From a virus, in IMG/VR virus record IMGVR_UViG_3300034108_000378, positions 1-23,837 of that record: 23,837 nucleotides of DNA. One strand, 5' to 3'. Of the stretch, positions 21,280 to 23,837 are shown piece by piece. Numbering within the stretch: position 1 is the stretch's first letter; each line of letters opens with the position of its first letter. The notes under the pieces were generated by a model. The model was given only the letters and a program-made list of their open reading frames with translations. It was not told the DNA's origin and did not search any database. Made by a program: the position numbers and the translations under genes.

Positions 21280-22341
21280 ATGGGAATTATCAATTTAAAC
21301 ACGGTAACGTGGAACGGTCAAGAGGTTAAAGACTTCGCTGAAGCCACATTTGAAAAGGTATTTGAGAAACCTCAGATTACCGAATTTCACACAATCGAAG
21401 AAAACATCGTAGCTAAAAAGCAAATCGTATTTCTTGGTTTACTTGCAAAGGTTACTAAGAAGGATGCGGGTTGTTCTTCTACACCAACAAACGGAGTAAT
21501 CGCAGCAACTCAGAAATTCTGGGATCCTGAAACTGTGGAAATCTGGCAGTCGGAATGTTACGCGAACTTGGAAGGATCATTCTTGGTTTACGCTAAGAAA
21601 CTCGGCATCGCACAAGCAGACTTAACTGGCACGACATGGGCACAATTCTTATCGGATCGTTTAACTGATGCGATGTTAGAAGATGCTTTCCGTATCGTTT
21701 GGTTTAACGACAAAGATGCTGCGAACTATGATGATTCTCCTGCGGGTAAAATTACCAACGGTGTATCTGTAACGGATTACAATATCATCGATGGTTTGTT
21801 TAAGCAATTAGATGAGATCATCGCAGCAGACCCAAGCCGCCACGTTGACATCCCTGAAAACGCAACAGCTACATACGCTCTTCAAGATGCGCTTGCTACT
21901 GATCGCGCTTTCTTGGTATTCAAAGCGTTGTTAAACACATCGGATTACCGCTTACGCACGCAGCCCGATCAAATCATCATCGCAACACAATCACTTGTTC
22001 AAAACTATGTGGATTTCTTGGAATCGAAATCACAAGTATTTGAATTGACGGCAACAATCAACGGTATTCAGCAAGTATCGTATCGCGGTCAAGTGTTGTA
22101 TGGCTTTAACTTCTGGGATCGCACCATCCGTGCTGACTTCGATAACGGTACTAAGTGGGACAATCCACACCGTGCGTTATACACTACCAAATCTAACCTT
22201 GTAGTTGGTGTTGATTCTGCTTCTGCGGTTCAAGATTTCGAGGTATGGTTTGAACGTAAAGACAAGACTACCAATATGCGCGGAATGTACAAGATCGATG
22301 CGAAAGTGTTGGAAGATTATCTTGTTCAATACGCTGTTTAA
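21280..22341 (+). CDS. Major capsid protein
   Basis: A 353-aa protein directly after the protease/scaffold gene. FAEATFEKVFEKPQITEFHTI, FLGLLAKVTKK, then FWDPETVEIWQSECYANLEG and WAQFLSDRLTDAMLEDAFRIVWF resemble capsid proteins I know from Bacteroidota phages, which are taken to have the HK97 fold. No N-terminal delta domain is clear; the scaffold function would sit in the preceding protein. The leader is A-rich (AAATAAGAAATGG), which favours strong translation in Bacteroidota. Assignment is from position plus family resemblance. Confidence 0.8.
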   Translation: MGIINLNTVTWNGQEVKDFAEATFEKVFEKPQITEFHTIEENIVAKKQIVFLGLLAKVTKKDAGCSSTPTNGVIAATQKFWDPETVEIWQSECYANLEGSFLVYAKKLGIAQADLTGTTWAQFLSDRLTDAMLEDAFRIVWFNDKDAANYDDSPAGKITNGVSVTDYNIIDGLFKQLDEIIAADPSRHVDIPENATATYALQDALATDRAFLVFKALLNTSDYRLRTQPDQIIIATQSLVQNYVDFLESKSQVFELTATINGIQQVSYRGQVLYGFNFWDRTIRADFDNGTKWDNPHRALYTTKSNLVVGVDSASAVQDFEVWFERKDKTTNMRGMYKIDAKVLEDYLVQYAV

Positions 22342-22360
22342 CCTTTAAAAACAAGACACT

Positions 22361-22939
22361 ATGCCAACAGGATGTGAAGGAATATTTGAAAGTATCTTTA
22401 TTGATTGCAACAAACCGATTCAATCGGGTGTAAAGGACATTTTGTATCTGATTAACTACGACGATATTTTATCGACCACAGTTGATCCGTTAAATGCCAA
22501 TCTAATTACTGGAATTACACTTGTATCGGGAGCGGTTGCATATCAATTTGAAGGTAAAAACAGTTCAATCGAACCGAGGGCGGCATTGCTAAGACAGCGT
22601 TATTCTGAAGTTTACGACCATGAAATTACGTTCAAGGTGTTCGACAATGGTGCGGACATTAAACGTAATCTTCAAGGTGCGGTAACCAAGAAAGTTGTAG
22701 CAATCGTTGAGAATCGTTTCAAAGGGACTGAAGATGATGCAGCGTTCGAGATTTACGGTTTGGGTGCGGGCTTACAAGCTAACACTTTAGAACGTATTAC
22801 TGCGGACAGCGACACGCAAGGGGCTTACAATGTAGTTTTGGCGTCCTCTGAACAAGAGAAAGAGCCGAATCTACCAGCTACTTTGTTCGATACCAATTAC
22901 GTAACTACTAAGGCGTTGGTAACTGCACTAACTGTATAA
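22361..22939 (+). CDS. Structural protein, possibly the tail tube
   Basis: A 192-aa protein. The order LITGITLVSGAVAYQFEGKNSSIEP, YDHEITFKVFDN, KKVVAIVENRFKG, AAFEIYGLGAGL and PNLPATLFDTNY is one I have seen in Bacteroidota phages next to the capsid gene. The 'yDH.v.F.vf' and 'G...GL' strands suggest a small beta-barrel virion protein: tail tube or head decoration. Being a beta-rich protein of about 190 aa, it fits a tube protein, and no other tube gene is apparent in the window. Expression should be high. Confidence 0.55.
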   Translation: MPTGCEGIFESIFIDCNKPIQSGVKDILYLINYDDILSTTVDPLNANLITGITLVSGAVAYQFEGKNSSIEPRAALLRQRYSEVYDHEITFKVFDNGADIKRNLQGAVTKKVVAIVENRFKGTEDDAAFEIYGLGAGLQANTLERITADSDTQGAYNVVLASSEQEKEPNLPATLFDTNYVTTKALVTALTV

Positions 22940-22942
22940 CCT

Positions 22943-23413
22943 ATGACGGGACAGCAGTTATTAACTGAGGTCGAATCATTACGGGGCGCGATTAAGAAAC
23001 CTACTGAGGCACTTCTTAATCGCGTCTTTGATTTGAATGATCGGCTAACTACGATTAAATCAAAAAGAAATTGTGTAAATTGCGCTACTGAATGCCTTGC
23101 ACGATTAAGTGAGTTAGGCAAAAAGTATCGAACCGTTGAAATCCCTGAAAAGACTATGATTACATTTCAAAAAGCAGGTCAATCTAAGCTAACAAAGTAC
23201 AAGATTAAGAAGCCGTTTAGACCGTTTGGCACAACTCGCACTTATGCGGACTTTAACACTACTGATGCCGAGGTTGAATCTTTACTAAAACACGAACCTC
23301 AACACGTTTTGCACTTTACAATGGCAGACGGCTCACCCGTTGATTTAAAGCAGTTGGGCAAAAAGATAAGAACGCCAAAGACTGAGGCGAAAGAAACCGA
23401 TAAAACTGAATAA
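22943..23413 (+). CDS. Hypothetical protein with a Cys cluster, between capsid and portal
   Basis: A 156-aa protein. Residues 1-60 form a helical hairpin with NCVNCATEC (Cys44, Cys47, Cys51) at its turn, which could bind zinc or form a disulfide. Residues 60-100 are basic (MITFQKAGQSKLTKYKI and KKPFRPFG), and the C-terminus is charged and probably disordered. It starts four bases after the tube-like gene and ends two bases before the portal. It may be a head-tail or capsid accessory protein. No family recognised with certainty. Confidence 0.55.
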   Translation: MTGQQLLTEVESLRGAIKKPTEALLNRVFDLNDRLTTIKSKRNCVNCATECLARLSELGKKYRTVEIPEKTMITFQKAGQSKLTKYKIKKPFRPFGTTRTYADFNTTDAEVESLLKHEPQHVLHFTMADGSPVDLKQLGKKIRTPKTEAKETDKTE

Positions 23414-23415
23414 CG

Positions 23416-23837
23416 ATGTCAACTGCAAAGATCACTTCAGGTAAAACCAAGCAGCGTGTAGTATTGCCCGATTATAAACGGGAAATGATTGAGGCTTATG
23501 ATGCTGACAATAGCTATCCTGAGAGGGTTAGGGACATTGTGCTTGCTTCAGGGGTTGCACGGGCTTGTACCGAAATCTTTGCACGTTACATATTCGGAAA
23601 CGGTATAAGCGATCCTGAACTGTTTAAAATGGTCGTAGATCGAAAAGGAACGACATTAGACAAGTTGCTTAGAAAGTGTGTTGCTGATTATGCTTTGTGG
23701 TATGGTTACGCTATCCACGTTCAATACAATGCGTTTGGTGAAAAGATCGGTTACACACACCTACCTTTTGAATATTGTCGTAAAGGCATTAAAGACAAAG
23801 AGGGGTTAATCGCGGTGTATGATAATTGGGATCGAAG
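23416..23837 (+). CDS. Portal protein (N-terminal part, cut by window edge)
   Basis: 140 residues are visible from ATG 23416 to the edge. YDADNSYPERVRDIVLASGVARACTEIFARYIFGNGI is followed by LDKLLRKCVADYALWYGYAI and HLPFEYCRKG. This is the usual opening of portal proteins from Bacteroidota phages: a helical 'NRYP...' start, a 'C....I.G.G' helix and a 'D...YG...' strand. Portals form the DNA-entry ring at one capsid vertex. The gene runs off the right edge. Confidence 0.8.
   Translation, partial: MSTAKITSGKTKQRVVLPDYKREMIEAYDADNSYPERVRDIVLASGVARACTEIFARYIFGNGISDPELFKMVVDRKGTTLDKLLRKCVADYALWYGYAIHVQYNAFGEKIGYTHLPFEYCRKGIKDKEGLIAVYDNWDR

Noticed and set aside
1-23837. CRISPR arrays, tRNA or rRNA genes, insertion sequences
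   Set aside because: No regularly spaced direct repeats, no T-psi-C-like GTTCNANNC within a cloverleaf, no transposase-like frame and no terminal inverted repeats with target duplication were seen by eye.

Overview
The window reads as part of a tailed (siphovirus-like) phage or prophage of a Bacteroidota host. Three things point to the host group. Two intergenic stretches carry a TTG-N19-TAnnTTTG promoter, the form used by the Bacteroidota primary sigma factor. Genes have almost no Shine-Dalgarno sequences and often A-rich leaders. Several proteins have the look of families I know from Flavobacteriia/Cytophagia phages: the portal, the 659-aa tail protein, and small proteins of the 'EWL..QL' type. 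All identifications are by eye from protein sequence; no database was searched.

Layout. (1) 1-800: end of an unknown gene and a short C5-cytosine DNA methyltransferase. (2) 800-3300: a rightward operon of small accessory genes behind a promoter at 810-839. (3) 3270-14660: a second promoter, a 29-aa membrane peptide, terminase small and large subunits, then tail genes: an assembly chaperone with an apparent -1 frameshift, a tail-terminator-like protein fused to a fibre, a gp10-like protein, two large tail/baseplate proteins, the tape measure and a small HTH protein. (4) 14660-18306: a tightly overlapping cassette with an unknown protein, three GT-A-type glycosyltransferases, a SufE-like protein and a 2OG-Fe(II) oxygenase. 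(5) 18287-20132: a leftward block with an exported/membrane protein, an HNH endonuclease, a 485-bp non-coding stretch rich in inverted repeats, and a Rossmann-like DUF115/GT29-type protein. (6) 20200-23837: rightward head genes: ClpP-like protease fused to a scaffold-like tail, major capsid protein, a tube-like structural protein, a small Cys-containing protein and the start of the portal gene, which is cut by the window edge.

How it fits together. Terminase, head and tail genes build the particle, but the order is unusual: the tail genes directly follow terL, and the portal lies after the capsid gene. The glycosyltransferase/oxygenase/SufE-like cassette sits between tail and head genes and most likely modifies a surface glycan, a virion protein or DNA bases; which of these cannot be told from sequence alone. 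The strongest leads are the SufE-like gene in that cassette, the frameshift in the tail chaperone gene, and the pseudoknot-capable non-coding segment at 19501-19581.
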